Source of the DNA: Streptomyces altiplanensis | Lineage (GTDB): Bacteria; Actinomycetota; Actinomycetes; Streptomycetales; Streptomycetaceae | NCBI GenBank assembly: GCA_003719395.1 | Contig: RHMC01000001.1 | Coordinates: 1 to 64,000 of the forward strand | Direction of reading: 5' to 3' | DNA: 64,000 bases | Shown here: positions 1 to 9,844 of the stretch, one piece after another | Layout: each line of letters starts with the position of its first letter | Position numbering within the stretch: position 1 is the first letter of the stretch | Notes under the pieces: generated by a model | What the model was told of the DNA's origin: nothing | Databases searched by the model: none | The model's input: only the letters and a program-made list of their open reading frames with translations | Made by a program: the position numbers and the translations under genes

Positions 1-52
1 CTCCGCGTCCGGGCCCGCGCCCGCCCTGCCACTGCCTCCGTGCCCGCGCCCG

Positions 53-439
53 TCAGAAGAAGACCCCGCAGCGCAGCATCGTATCGCGTACGGCCGCGCC
101 TCCCCGGTCCGTACGATCAGGCGGGCCCCCGCCGACAGCGCCTTGAGTTCGTCGTGCGGGACCAGGGCGAGGTCCGGCAGACAGTCCTCCAGCAGCCGCG
201 CCGCCGCCGGGTTCGCCTCCCGTACCTCGTGTGCGGCCGTCGCGCTCTCGATCACCAGCTCGGCCAGCAGCCCTTCCAGTACGTCGGCGAAGGACGGTAT
301 CCCGGCCCGGAAGGCCAGATCGACGACGCGCGACGGCCGGTACGGGCATGCCCGCGTCGCAGACGAGGACCCCGTCGCCGTGGCCCAGTTCGGCCAGTGC
401 CCCCGCCAGGTGGCGGTTCAGAATGCCGGTCCTCTTCAC
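53..439 (-). CDS. rbsD: D-ribose pyranase RbsD (two compensating frameshifts)
   Basis: RbsD interconverts the pyranose and furanose forms of ribose in the cytoplasm so that the kinase can use the sugar. The N-terminus (KRTGILNRHLAGALAELGHGD, ending in the DAGMPVP turn) and the C-terminus (MLRCGVFF) are family-typical. The span is about 128 codons, the usual length. The middle is in another frame: reading one frame over restores VVDLAFRAGIPSF and LVPHDELKALSAGARLIVRTGEARPY. There are therefore two indels, near position 340 and near 85. The start is GTG, overlapping the rbsK stop as GTGA, so it is last in the rbs operon. I infer an intact gene with two sequence errors. The unbroken reading frame is misleading because its central third is nonsense. 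Confidence 0.85.
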   Translation of the reverse strand: MKRTGILNRHLAGALAELGHGDGVLVCDAGMPVPAVARRRSGLPGRDTVLRRRTGRAAGRAGDRERDGRTRGTGGEPGGGAAAGGLSAGPRPGPARRTQGAVGGGPPDRTDRGGAAVRDTMLRCGVFF

Positions 440-1347
440 AGCGCGGAGACCTCCTCGGCGGTCGGGAAGGACGCCTGCGCGCCCTCCCCGGTGACGGCGG
501 CGGCGCCCACCCGTACCGCGAAGGCGGCGGCCTCGGCGAGGTCCTCGCCCAGGCTGAGCCGCCAGGCCAGGGCCGCGGTGAACGCGTCACCGGCGCCGGT
601 GGTGTCGACGGCGTCGACCCGGGGGCTCGGGACCCGTACGGCAAAAGCGTCCGTACCGCCCTCGGCGACCAGCGCGCCCTCCGCGCCCAGCGTGACCGAC
701 CACCGACCGCGGGCCGAGCGCGAGCAGCGCCCGCGCCCAGTCCTCGGGGTCGTGCCCCGCCGCGTCGCCGAGCACGAACCTGGCCTCGTGCTCGTTGACG
801 ACCAGCGGATCGCAGGCGGCGAGCACCTCCGGGGGCAGCGGCGCGGGCGGCGACGGGTTCAGTACGAACCGGGCGCCGGCCGCCCGCGTACGCACCACCT
901 CGGCCACGGTCTCCAGGGGGCATCTCCAGCTGCGCCGAGGACGACCCGGGCGCCGGCGAGGAGTTCCCCGGCGGCGCGGACGTCCCCGGGGGTCAGCCGG
1001 GCGTTGGCGCCGGGCGAGACGACGATGCTGTTGTCGCCCGACGGGTCCACGGTGATCAGCGCGACCCCGGTGGGCGCCCCGCCGACCAGGACGCCACCGG
1101 TTTCCACACCGGCCGCGCGCTGCGATTCCAGCAGCAGCCGCCCGTGGGCGTCGTCGCCGACCCGGGCCAGCAGCGCGGTCCTGGCACCGAGGCGGGCGGC
1201 GGCGACGGCCTGGTTGGCGCCCTTGCCGCCGGGGTGGACGGCCAGGTCGGAGCCGAGCACGGTCTCGCCGGGCGCGGGGCGGCGCTCGACGCCGATCACC
1301 AGGTCGGCGTTGGCCGACCCCACGACCAGCAGGTCGTAGTCGTTCAT
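436..1347 (-). CDS. rbsK: Ribokinase RbsK, PfkB family (frameshifted)
   Basis: Phosphorylates ribose to ribose 5-phosphate using ATP, in the cytoplasm. The start is ATG (MNDYDLLVVGSANADLV). The N-terminal PfkB signature PGGKGANQAVAAARLG lies near residue 40. After about residue 130 the frame moves: near position 920 it continues as QLEMP then ETVAEVVRTRAAGARFVLNPSPP, and near 700 it moves again into the C-terminal part with the catalytic DTTGAGDAFTAALAW motif. The total of about 303 codons fits ribokinase. The stop overlaps the rbsD GTG by 4 bases, and the start lies about 40 bases after the transporter gene. At least two indel sites separate the three frames. I treat them as sequencing errors, since every motif survives. 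Confidence 0.88.
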
Positions 1348-1387
1348 GCTCTCCTGCTTTCGCTGTTCGTCGCGGTCACGATCGCGG

Positions 1388-3334
1388 TCATGAGAAGTCG
1401 GCGACGTTCTTCTCCGTCACGACCTTGACCGGCACCTTGACCATGCTGTCGATCTTCTTGCCCCGCGCGCCCCGACCGCGTTCCGGACGGCGATCTTCCC
1501 GAGTTCCCTGGGCTGCTGGGCCACGGAAGCGTAGAGCGTGCCGGCCTCGACCGCCTTGAGGCCGTCCGGCGTCCCGTCGAACCCGACGACGTCCACGGAC
1601 TTGCCCGCCCTGCCGCCGAGCGCCTTGGCCGCGCCGAGCGCCATCTCGTCGTTCTCGGCGAAGACGCCGGTGATGTCGGGGTGGGACTGGAGCAGGTTGG
1701 TCATGACGTCCAGGCCCTTGGTGCGGTCGAAGTCGGCCGGCTGGGTGGCGACCACCTTGATTCCCGGGTACTCCTTGAGCCCCTCGGCGAAGCCCTTGCC
1801 GCGCTCGCGGCTGGCGGAGGTGCCTGCCGTGCCCTGCAGGACGACGATCTCGCCCTTGCCGCCGAGCTTCTCGGCCAGCGCCTTCGCCGCGAGCCTGCCG
1901 CCCGCGACGTTGTCGGAGGCGACGAGCGTGGCGGTGTCCGCCTTGTTGACGCCACGGTCGGCGGCGACCACCGGGATGCCGGCCTTGTTGGCCGCCCGCA
2001 CGGCGGGGCCCACCGCGTCGGAGTCGACCGGATTGACGATGATCGACTTCACGCCCTCGCCCGTGAAGTTCTGGAGCTGGTTGGCCTGCTGGGAGGCGTC
2101 GTTCTGCGCGTCCGTCACCGTGAGGTCGATGCCCGCCTTCTCGGCCTCCGCCTGCGCGCCCTCCTTCATCTGCACGAAGAAGGGGTTGTTGAGGGTGGAG
2201 AGCGACATGCTGACCTTGGTGGCCGTACCGGTGGAGCCGGAGTTGAAGAACGACACGGCGCCGACGACGGCGGCCACGCACACGGCGGCGACCGCCAGTT
2301 TCGCCGCGCCCTTGCGGCCGGACCCGGACGCACCGGCCCCGGACGAGGCCGCGGGGGCCGCCGATCCGCCGCCGGCCCGGCGCCGCAGCGTGTCCAGCAG
2401 GACGGCGAGCGCGATCACGACGCCGATGACGACCTGCTGCCAGAAGGCCGAGACGGAGAGCAGGTTGAGGCCGTTGCGGAGCACGGCGAGTATGAGCGCG
2501 CCGATCAGCGTGCCGGACGCCTTGCCGACACCGCCCGCCAGACTGGCGCCGCCGATGACGACCGCGGCGATCGCGTCGAGTTCGTACCCCTGCGCGGCCT
2601 GCGGCTGCGCGGAGACCAGGCGGGAGGCCAGGACGATGCCCGCGACGGCGGCGAAGAGGCCGGACAGGGCGTAGATGACGAGCTTCTGCCGCTTGACGCG
2701 CAGTCCGGAGAGCCGGGCCGCTTCCTCGTTGCCGCCGATCGCGTACATCGAGCGTCCGATGTACGTACGGCCGAGGACGAGCGCGGTCACGAGCCCCATC
2801 ACGACCATGACGAGGACCGGCACCGGCAGCCGGCCGCCGAGCGTGTCGCCCAGCACCGACACCGACTCGGGGAAGGCGATCGGGCTGCCCTGCGAGATGA
2901 CCAGGGACAGTCCGCGGCCGATCGAGAGCATGGCCAGCGTGGCGATGAACGGCGGGAGTTTGCCGTACGAGACGAGGGCGCCGTTGACGAGGCCGCAGGC
3001 GATGCCCGTGGCGACGGCGAGGATCACCGCGATCCACACCGGGACGCCCTCGGACGTGGCCGTCCAGGCGAGTACGGTCGCCGAGAGCGCCGCCACCGAC
3101 CCGACGGACAGGTCGATGCCCGCCGAGACGATGACGAAGGTGACGCCGAACGCGAGGATCGCGGTGACGGCGGCCTGCACACCCACGTTGAGCAGGTTCT
3201 GGGTGGTGAGGAAGTCTCCGGAGAGCAGCGACATCGCCGCCACCAGGACCACCAGGGCGCTCAGCGCGCCGTTGTCGAGCAGGACGCGGCGGACCGTACT
3301 CGCGGCGCTCGCGCCCGTGTTGCTCTTGAGCGTG

Positions 3335-3345
<11 letters not shown>
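1388..3345 (-). CDS. Fused ribose ABC permease / substrate-binding protein (RbsC-RbsB)
   Basis: One reading frame joins two parts of a ribose importer that are usually separate. Residues about 1-325 are an RbsC-type multi-spanning permease (FVIVSAGIDLSVGSVAALSA near the start). A Ser/Gly/Ala-rich linker and one extra membrane segment (residues about 347-368) follow. Residues about 375-650 are a type I periplasmic binding domain (STLNNPFFVQMKEGAQAEA, NDEMALGAAKAL). The binding protein therefore has no lipoprotein signal and hangs from the permease. The start is GTG, overlapping the rbsA stop by 11 bases. One deleted base near 1468 moves the last 30 residues to another frame (GKKIDSMVKVPVKVVTEKNVADFS). 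Fusions of this kind occur in Streptomyces. The sugar is inferred from rbsK and rbsD. Confidence 0.9.
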
Positions 3346-4884
<1,539 letters not shown>

Positions 4885-4888
<4 letters not shown>

Positions 4889-5918
4889 AGGGTGCTCCTC
4901 TGGCTCTCGTGCGGAGAATGCGAAGACCGCTCCTCGCCGCAGGACCGGCGTACGACGAGCCGGGCGGGAAGCGTGACGGACTGCGGCGGCCGGCCCTCGA
5001 TGAGGTCGACCAGGGCCCGTACGGCGGCCCGGCCCAGCTCGCCGGTCGGCTGGGCGATCGCCGTGATCGGCGGATCGGTGTGGACGAACCACGGGATGTC
5101 GTCGAAGGCGGCGAGCCCGATGTCCTGCGGGACCCGCAGGCCGCGCTCGCGGATCGCGTCCAGCGCGCCGAGCGCCATCAGGTTGTCGGCGGCGAAGACG
5201 TCGTCGGGCGGCTCGGGCAGGGAGAGGAACCGCGCGGTGGCGTGCCGTCCGCTGGCCGCCTGGAAGTCACCCTGGCCGATGTAGGCGTCGGGCAGCGGCA
5301 GTCCGTGCTCGCGCAGCGCCTCGCGGAAGGCCTCGACGCGCTCGCTGACCGGTGGTGGTGGCCGCCGGCCCGGCGATGATCGCGAGCCTGCGGTGGCCGA
5401 GGCGGTGGAGGTGGCCGACGAGGTCGCGTACGGCGGGGCAGCCGTCGGCGCGCACGACGGGCACGTCCACACCCGGGATCCAGCGGTCGACGAAGACCAT
5501 GGGGGTGCCGCCGCGCGCGGCGTCGAGTATCTGCGGGGAGCCGCCGTCGGTGGGCGACACGAGGAGCCCGTCGATCCGGCGGTCGAGGAGCGTACGGACG
5601 TGGTGGTCCTGCAACTCGGGCCGCTCGTCGGCGTTTCCGATGATGACGCTGTAGCCGAGCGCGCGCGCCGCCTCCTCGACGGAGCGGGCGAGCGCGGTGA
5701 AGTACGGGTTGAGCACGTCGCTGATGACGAGCCCGAGGGTGCGCGTCTGGTCGGTGCGCAGCGACCGGGCCACGGCGTTGGGCCGGTAGCCGAGCGCGTC
5801 GACGGCGGCGTCTGCGGGCCCGCGCGTCGGGACTGACGGACGGGTGGCTGTTGAGGACGCGCGAGACCGTGGCGACGGACACTCCCGCCTCGGCCGCGAC
5901 ATCTTTGATGCTCGCCAC
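4885..5918 (-). CDS. LacI-family regulator of the ribose operon (frameshifted)
   Basis: LacI/GalR repressor of about 344 residues, first gene of the rbs operon. The N-terminal HTH (VAAEAGVSVATVSRVLN) is complete. The frame moves near 5830 (to VDALGYRPNAVARSLRTDQT, LGLVISDVLNPYFTALARSVE) and near 5350 (to RVEAFREALREHGLPLPDAYI, DVFAADNLMALGALDAIRERG), giving a full sugar-binding domain up to the stop at 4885. The GTG start at 5918 has a very strong Shine-Dalgarno, AAGGAGGTGGTCC, at about 5923-5935. The gene is translationally coupled to rbsA by a GTGA overlap. I infer that it represses its own operon through the paired sites at 5989-6022, with ribose or a derivative as inducer. Confidence 0.88.
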
Positions 5919-5988
5919 TGCCGGACCACCTCCTTGTGGCTTCGGTGAACCTCGGTTCCGGGGGCCGCAGTCAGGGCGCGACCCTCAT

Positions 5989-6022
5989 GGAATCGATTAC
6001 ATGGCTGATTGGAAACGATTAC
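5989..6022. promoter_or_regulatory. Paired LacI-type operators upstream of the ribose operon
   Basis: Two near-identical 12-base sites, GGAATCGATTAC (5989-6000) and GGAAACGATTAC (6011-6022), start exactly 22 bases apart, two helical turns. Each has the central CG and the AA/TT flanks of LacI-family operators; the first contains the perfect palindrome AATCGATT. They lie 70-105 bases upstream of the regulator's start, where its promoter should be. Binding is inferred, not shown. Confidence 0.6.
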
Positions 6023-6129
6023 ACGGGCCGGAAGCAATACCTCCACCCCACAGCGAGACCGGATCGTGACCGTTTGCCGCTCAGATGAGCGACTCGCCGC
6101 GCCGGACCCGGTTCCCCGCGAACGTGCGG

Positions 6130-6612
6130 TCAGCCGACCAGCCCCACGACGGCCCAGACGGTCTTCGCGCCGGCCGGTTCGGGGATGAAGCCCCAGTTGA
6201 CGGAGAGGGCGGAGACAAGGAGGAGTCCGCGGCCCTGCGCGTCGCCGAGGGCGACGGGGACGCCGGCGGGGGCGTCGGCGGGGACGGCCCCGGAAGGCGG
6301 CAGGAGATCGCCCCGGGGGTCCGTGACGTCGATCCGCAGTACGGATGCCCTGGGCGTGACCGGCACAAGGGCGAGTCCCAGCCGGAAACCGCGTCCGGGC
6401 ACGCGGCCGTGCAGGACGGCGTTCGCGGCGAGCTCCGCGACGACCAGCTCGGCGGCCCGTACGCAGTCGTTGTCCGGCGGCCACCCCCACGCGTCGAGCT
6501 GCTGCACGGCAAGCAGCCGCGCAAGGCGGGCGCCGCGCCGGGTGGCACTGAGCAGTTGCGTGAACCGCTGGGCGGAGACGGCTGTTCGAGCCGTGGCGAT
6601 CTCGGAGTTCAT
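6130..6612 (-). CDS. Anti-sigma-type ATP-binding protein (HATPase_c_2)
   Basis: Small 160-residue GHKL ATPase of the RsbW/SpoIIAB-like class that Streptomyces holds in many copies. The N-box is ELVVAELAANAVLHG (about residues 53-67) and the glycine-rich ATP lid is AQGRGLLLVSAL near residue 126. There is no sensor or dimerisation domain. It is divergent from an XRE-DUF5753/DUF397 pair, the usual company for these proteins, with a 257-base gap between them. The likely role is a protein kinase or anti-sigma switch that modulates development or stress gene expression, but no partner sigma factor is in the window. The frame is intact with an ATG start. Confidence 0.85.
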   Translation of the reverse strand: MNSEIATARTAVSAQRFTQLLSATRRGARLARLLAVQQLDAWGWPPDNDCVRAAELVVAELAANAVLHGRVPGRGFRLGLALVPVTPRASVLRIDVTDPRGDLLPPSGAVPADAPAGVPVALGDAQGRGLLLVSALSVNWGFIPEPAGAKTVWAVVGLVG

Positions 6613-6659
6613 GCGGCTCAGCGTGGTCTGGCCGCAGAGCCCCTGCCAGGGGACGAGGC

Positions 6660-6680
6660 GGTACGGGAGGCACCCGTACC
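6660..6680. repeat. Inverted repeat in the divergent HATPase / XRE intergenic region
   Basis: Perfect 8-base inverted repeat GGTACGGG / CCCGTACC with a 5-base spacer. It lies in the 257-base region between the divergent HATPase and XRE genes, where an operator for the XRE regulator would be expected. Function unproven. Confidence 0.4.
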
Positions 6681-6869
6681 AGCGTGGAGCACCGCGCGTA
6701 CCACCGGTCGGGCACGGGTGAGCCGGTGACGCACGTGGGGGTGATCTTCACCTTTTGCTCACTGTGCGTGTGCGATCGCTCGTACTCTGGTGACGACAGC
6801 GGGCGGTACGGCGGGCCGGCGTACCGGTCGGGGCGAGGGTTGGTCGGGGCGGGTCGGACGGTGGACGCG

Positions 6870-7799
6870 ATGGCAGCAGCGGATGCGCGGGCAGTGGTGG
6901 AGAGCCGGGACGCGGAGACGGGGGACGACCGGCTGCGGTCCGGTCCCGAGCCCGCCGACGAGGCGTACGGGGACGACGGGGACGGCGGCGGAGACCTGTT
7001 CCGGACGATCGGCCGCCAGGTGCGGCTGCTCCGGGAGCGGGCGGGATGGACGCAGCGGGAGCTGGGCGAACGCCTCGGGTACGGGGAGGACCTGATCTCC
7101 TCCCTGGAACGCGGCAGGCGGACACCGCAGCCGGAGTTCCTGCGGGCGGCGGACGGCGTTCTCGGTGCGGGCGGGTTGCTGCGGGCTGCGGAGGAGGACG
7201 TCGTACGGGCGAAAGCGCGGGCACGGGTGCGGCACCCGGCCTGGTTCCGGGACTATGCGCGGCTGGAGCGCCAGGCTGTCGAGCTTTGCTATTACAGCAA
7301 CCACACGATTCCGGGCCTGCTGCAGACCGAGGAGCACGCGCGTGCCCTCTACATCATGCGGAAGCCGCTTCTGGACGAGGAGACGATTGAGCAGCGGGTG
7401 GCCGCACGCCTCGCTCGGCAGGAGATCCTGACCACTTGGCCGGTTCCGATGGTGAGTTGCGTGATCGAGGAAGCCGTCCTTCGACGGCCCATCGGCGACT
7501 GGGCCACACACGCAGGACAGTTGGAAGCACTGCTCCGGCTCGGTGCTCTGCGCAGCATGGAACTGCAGGTGATGCCGACGGACCGGCGGGAACACGCCGG
7601 CATGGGTGGCCCGTTCATTCTGCTGACCCCGAAAGGCAAAGCACAGGTTGCGTATCTGGAGGTCCAGAACTCCAGCCAGCTGATCACCGACGCTGAGGAA
7701 GTTCGTATTCTGGCTGCACGGTACGGCAGTATCCGGTCTCAGGCCCTCACACCACGTGAGTCCTTGGCCTTGATTGAAAGCTTGCAGGGAGAGCGATGA
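6870..7799 (+). CDS. XRE-family regulator with DUF5753 (Scr1-type antitoxin-like)
   Basis: 309 residues from the chosen ATG. A Gly/Asp-rich acidic N-terminal tail (about 1-43) is followed by an XRE helix-turn-helix (about 47-87, RLLRERAGWTQRELGERLGYG) and then DUF5753 (about 120-300, with HTIPGLLQTEEHARALY and VIEEAVLRR). Paired with the following DUF397 gene through an ATGA overlap. Such pairs are regulators of differentiation in Streptomyces (WhiJ- and AbaA-locus-like) and are also classed as toxin-antitoxin-like Scr1 systems. The reading frame stays open to 6684. A GTG at 6861 or the ATG at 6870 best fit the start of recognisable sequence, although neither has a clear Shine-Dalgarno. Confidence 0.88.
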   Translation: MAAADARAVVESRDAETGDDRLRSGPEPADEAYGDDGDGGGDLFRTIGRQVRLLRERAGWTQRELGERLGYGEDLISSLERGRRTPQPEFLRAADGVLGAGGLLRAAEEDVVRAKARARVRHPAWFRDYARLERQAVELCYYSNHTIPGLLQTEEHARALYIMRKPLLDEETIEQRVAARLARQEILTTWPVPMVSCVIEEAVLRRPIGDWATHAGQLEALLRLGALRSMELQVMPTDRREHAGMGGPFILLTPKGKAQVAYLEVQNSSQLITDAEEVRILAARYGSIRSQALTPRESLALIESLQGER

Positions 7800-7996
7800 A
7801 CACCGACGCACACAGCACGGAAGAACTCGCTTGGTCCAAGAGCAGCTACAGCAGCAACGAAGGCGGCGAGTGCGTGGAGGTCGCGGTGCGCGCCGGTGCC
7901 GTTCACGTCCGCGACTCCAAGGACCCGGCCAGTGCGCAGCTCACGGTGGCGGGACCCTCGTGGACCGACTTCGTGCGCTTCGCCACCCAGGCGTAG
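7796..7996 (+). CDS. DUF397 domain protein
   Basis: 66-residue DUF397 protein. The family core is clear: WSKSSYSSNEGGECVEVAV, then VHVRDSKDP, then the closing W-x-x-F (WTDFVRFA). DUF397 proteins are the small partners of XRE/DUF5753 regulators. This one starts inside the regulator's stop (ATGA), so the two are translationally coupled. The start of the next gene follows 37 bases later, without a visible terminator. The frame is intact. Confidence 0.9.
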   Translation: MNTDAHSTEELAWSKSSYSSNEGGECVEVAVRAGAVHVRDSKDPASAQLTVAGPSWTDFVRFATQA

Positions 7997-7997
7997 A

Positions 7998-8033
7998 TTC
8001 CCCCTGTCAGCGGCGCCGTCTACTGTTCAACGC
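7998..8033 (+). promoter_or_regulatory. Probable leaderless promoter of the Jet operon
   Basis: A -10 like TACTGT (8021-8026) ends 7 bases before the ATG at 8034, so transcription would start at or next to the start codon. No Shine-Dalgarno precedes that ATG. The -35 candidate TTCCCC (7998-8003, 17-base spacer) is weak. Confidence 0.4.
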
Positions 8034-8276
8034 ATGGCGCTGACGGACATAACCACCACCGAGATCCTGTGCGCGATCGAGGAGTTCGACCGCGTGGGGC
8101 AGGAGTCCTTCCTCCACGGCCGCTTCCGCCCGGCGCGCCGGTACCTGCTGGCGCACAACGGCAGGCAGTACGACTCGAAGGCGATCGTCGGAGTCGCGCA
8201 CGGCGAACACCCCCGGCCCGACCGGTTCTCCGCCGCCCGGGTGTCACAGGTCGTCGATCACGGAGCGGCGCTGTGA
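8034..8276 (+). CDS. Stand-alone ScoMcrA N-terminal-head-like small protein
   Basis: 80 residues, frame intact. ILCAIEEFDRVGQESFLHG, then RPARRYLLAHNGRQYDSKAI and VGVAHG, match the N-terminal head module found on ScoMcrA-like type IV restriction proteins and related HNH nucleases. Here nothing follows: no SRA, SBD or HNH domain. The TGA stop overlaps the jetA GTG (8273-8276), so translation is coupled. The ATG has no Shine-Dalgarno and sits 7 bases after a -10-like box. The coupling suggests that it is a kept component of the operon rather than debris. It could be a nucleic-acid recognition accessory or the relic of a type IV restriction gene displaced by the Wadjet operon. The family match is from memory of the motif pattern. 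Confidence 0.65.
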   Translation: MALTDITTTEILCAIEEFDRVGQESFLHGRFRPARRYLLAHNGRQYDSKAIVGVAHGEHPRPDRFSAARVSQVVDHGAAL

Positions 8277-9844
8277 CGGCAGGAGGGGCGCACCGGGTCC
8301 CGGCCGACATGTTCCGCTTCACCACCGGTGACCGGGCTCCGCTGTACTCCGCGATCCTCCAGGCCTTCGGCGATGCGAACGAGCGGCTGGTGACGGCGCT
8401 CGGTCTGGACGACGTACGGGAGCGGCTGCGCGGCGTCGGCTGGTTCGACGCGCTGACCGACGACGACCTGACCCAGGCTCTGAAGCAGCTGCGGGAGTGG
8501 CAGTTGCTGGACGTGATCCAGAACCACGCGGAGAACTACCGCACCGCGCAGGAGTACGAGCGCCGCAATCTCCAGTACTCCCTGACCCGGCGCGGCGAGG
8601 CGGCGTTCGCCGGCGTGCAGCACGCTCTCACCGTCCTCGCGTCGACCGGTGCCCTCCAGACCGCCGTACTGGACGCGATCGCGGACCGGCTCGCGGAGCT
8701 GGACCGTCTGCTGGCCGACACCGGCTCCGGCGACCGGCGGATCTTCAGCACCCTCCAGGAGCTGGAAGGGCTCACTCGACGCGCTGCGCGGCAACACCAA
8801 GCAGTTCAACGGGGAGCAGCAGCGGCTGCTGCGCACCGACGGCGCCGAGCTGTCGACGTTCCACGAGGTCAAGGGCGCCACCGTGGCCTATCTCCAGGAG
8901 TTCCTCACCAACCTCGACCAGCGGTCCCTCGCCGTCGCGGCGGCCGTCGCCCGGATCGAGGACCGCGGCCCGGAAACGCTGTGGCGGCGGGCGCTGCGCG
9001 GCGCCGAGCTTCGCCGTCCGGCGCGCCGGCCCGGCCTCCGAGTGGCTCGCGCGCCGCCGCGCCGCTGGGAGGGGCTGCGTGCCTGGTTCCTGCCGGCCGA
9101 CGGTTCGCCCGCCAGGTGGAGCAGCTGCACCATGTGGCGCGCCGCGCCATCGTCACCCTGCTCCAGGTGCTCGACAGGATCACCGAGTCGCGGCGCCGCT
9201 CCACCGGCGCCGTACAGGACTTCAGGGAGCTGGCGCGCTGGTTCGCCGCCGCGCCCGCCGACGACGACCTGCACCGGCTGTGGTCGACGGCGTTCGGGCT
9301 CGGGCCGTCCCGCCACGCCCATCTCGCGCACGCCGACCCCGAGTTGACGTCGGCCACCGAGAGCTGGCGCGACGCCCCGCCGGTGGAGGTGTCCGCGCTG
9401 CTGCGCACCAGTGGCCGTACGGAGCGTTTCACCCGCACCGGCCGGGTGCGCGACGTGGCGGAGCTCAAGGCGGCGAGAGCCGAGCGGGCACGGGCGGAGC
9501 GCGCCGAGCTGGAGGCCGCCTGGAGTCTGCTGCGCACCCGGGCCCCGGTGCGGCTCTCGCACTTCGGCGCGCTGGACCACGAGGTCTTCGAGCGGCTGAT
9601 GGAGGTGCTCGGCCGCGCCCTGGCCGCCCGCCCGGACTCCACGGGGGTGCGCCGGGCCGTGACCGGCGACGGCCGGGTGGAGGTGGCCCTGCGGCCACCG
9701 GCCGCTCGGCGCGCCCCTGCCGTGCTGCGTACGCCGCGCGGCACGCTGACCGGCCCCGATTTCGTCATCGAAGTACACACGGCCGGGACGATTACGGCCG
9801 GGACCGTTCCGGCCGAATCCGCCCTGGAGGAGGCGACCGGATGA
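8273..9844 (+). CDS. jetA: Wadjet type II JetA (TIGR02677 / DUF2397), kleisin-like
   Basis: First subunit of a type II Wadjet anti-plasmid condensin. Starts at GTG 8273 (TAGGAHRVPADMFRFTTGDR). The N-terminal winged-helix region is clear (RAPLYSAILQAFGDANERL, LTQALKQLREWQLLDV). A helical middle and a C-terminal segment follow (LSHFGALDHEVFERLMEVLG). The span of about 523 codons fits TIGR02677. Homology passes between frames near 8770, twice at about 9010-9060 and near 9110, so at least three indels are present. In the JetABCD complex JetA is the MukF/kleisin-like bridge between JetB and the SMC-like JetC. The stop overlaps jetB as ATGA. Confidence 0.85.
   Translation: MTAGGAHRVPADMFRFTTGDRAPLYSAILQAFGDANERLVTALGLDDVRERLRGVGWFDALTDDDLTQALKQLREWQLLDVIQNHAENYRTAQEYERRNLQYSLTRRGEAAFAGVQHALTVLASTGALQTAVLDAIADRLAELDRLLADTGSGDRRIFSTLQELEGLTRRAARQHQAVQRGAAAAAAHRRRRAVDVPRGQGRHRGLSPGVPHQPRPAVPRRRGGRRPDRGPRPGNAVAAGAARRRASPSGAPARPPSGSRAAAPLGGAACLVPAGRRFARQVEQLHHVARRAIVTLLQVLDRITESRRRSTGAVQDFRELARWFAAAPADDDLHRLWSTAFGLGPSRHAHLAHADPELTSATESWRDAPPVEVSALLRTSGRTERFTRTGRVRDVAELKAARAERARAERAELEAAWSLLRTRAPVRLSHFGALDHEVFERLMEVLGRALAARPDSTGVRRAVTGDGRVEVALRPPAARRAPAVLRTPRGTLTGPDFVIEVHTAGTITAGTVPAESALEEATG

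Noticed and set aside
6755..6788. Promoter of the XRE gene with TTGCTC and TACTCT
   Set aside because: The spacer is 22 bases, too long for a standard promoter.
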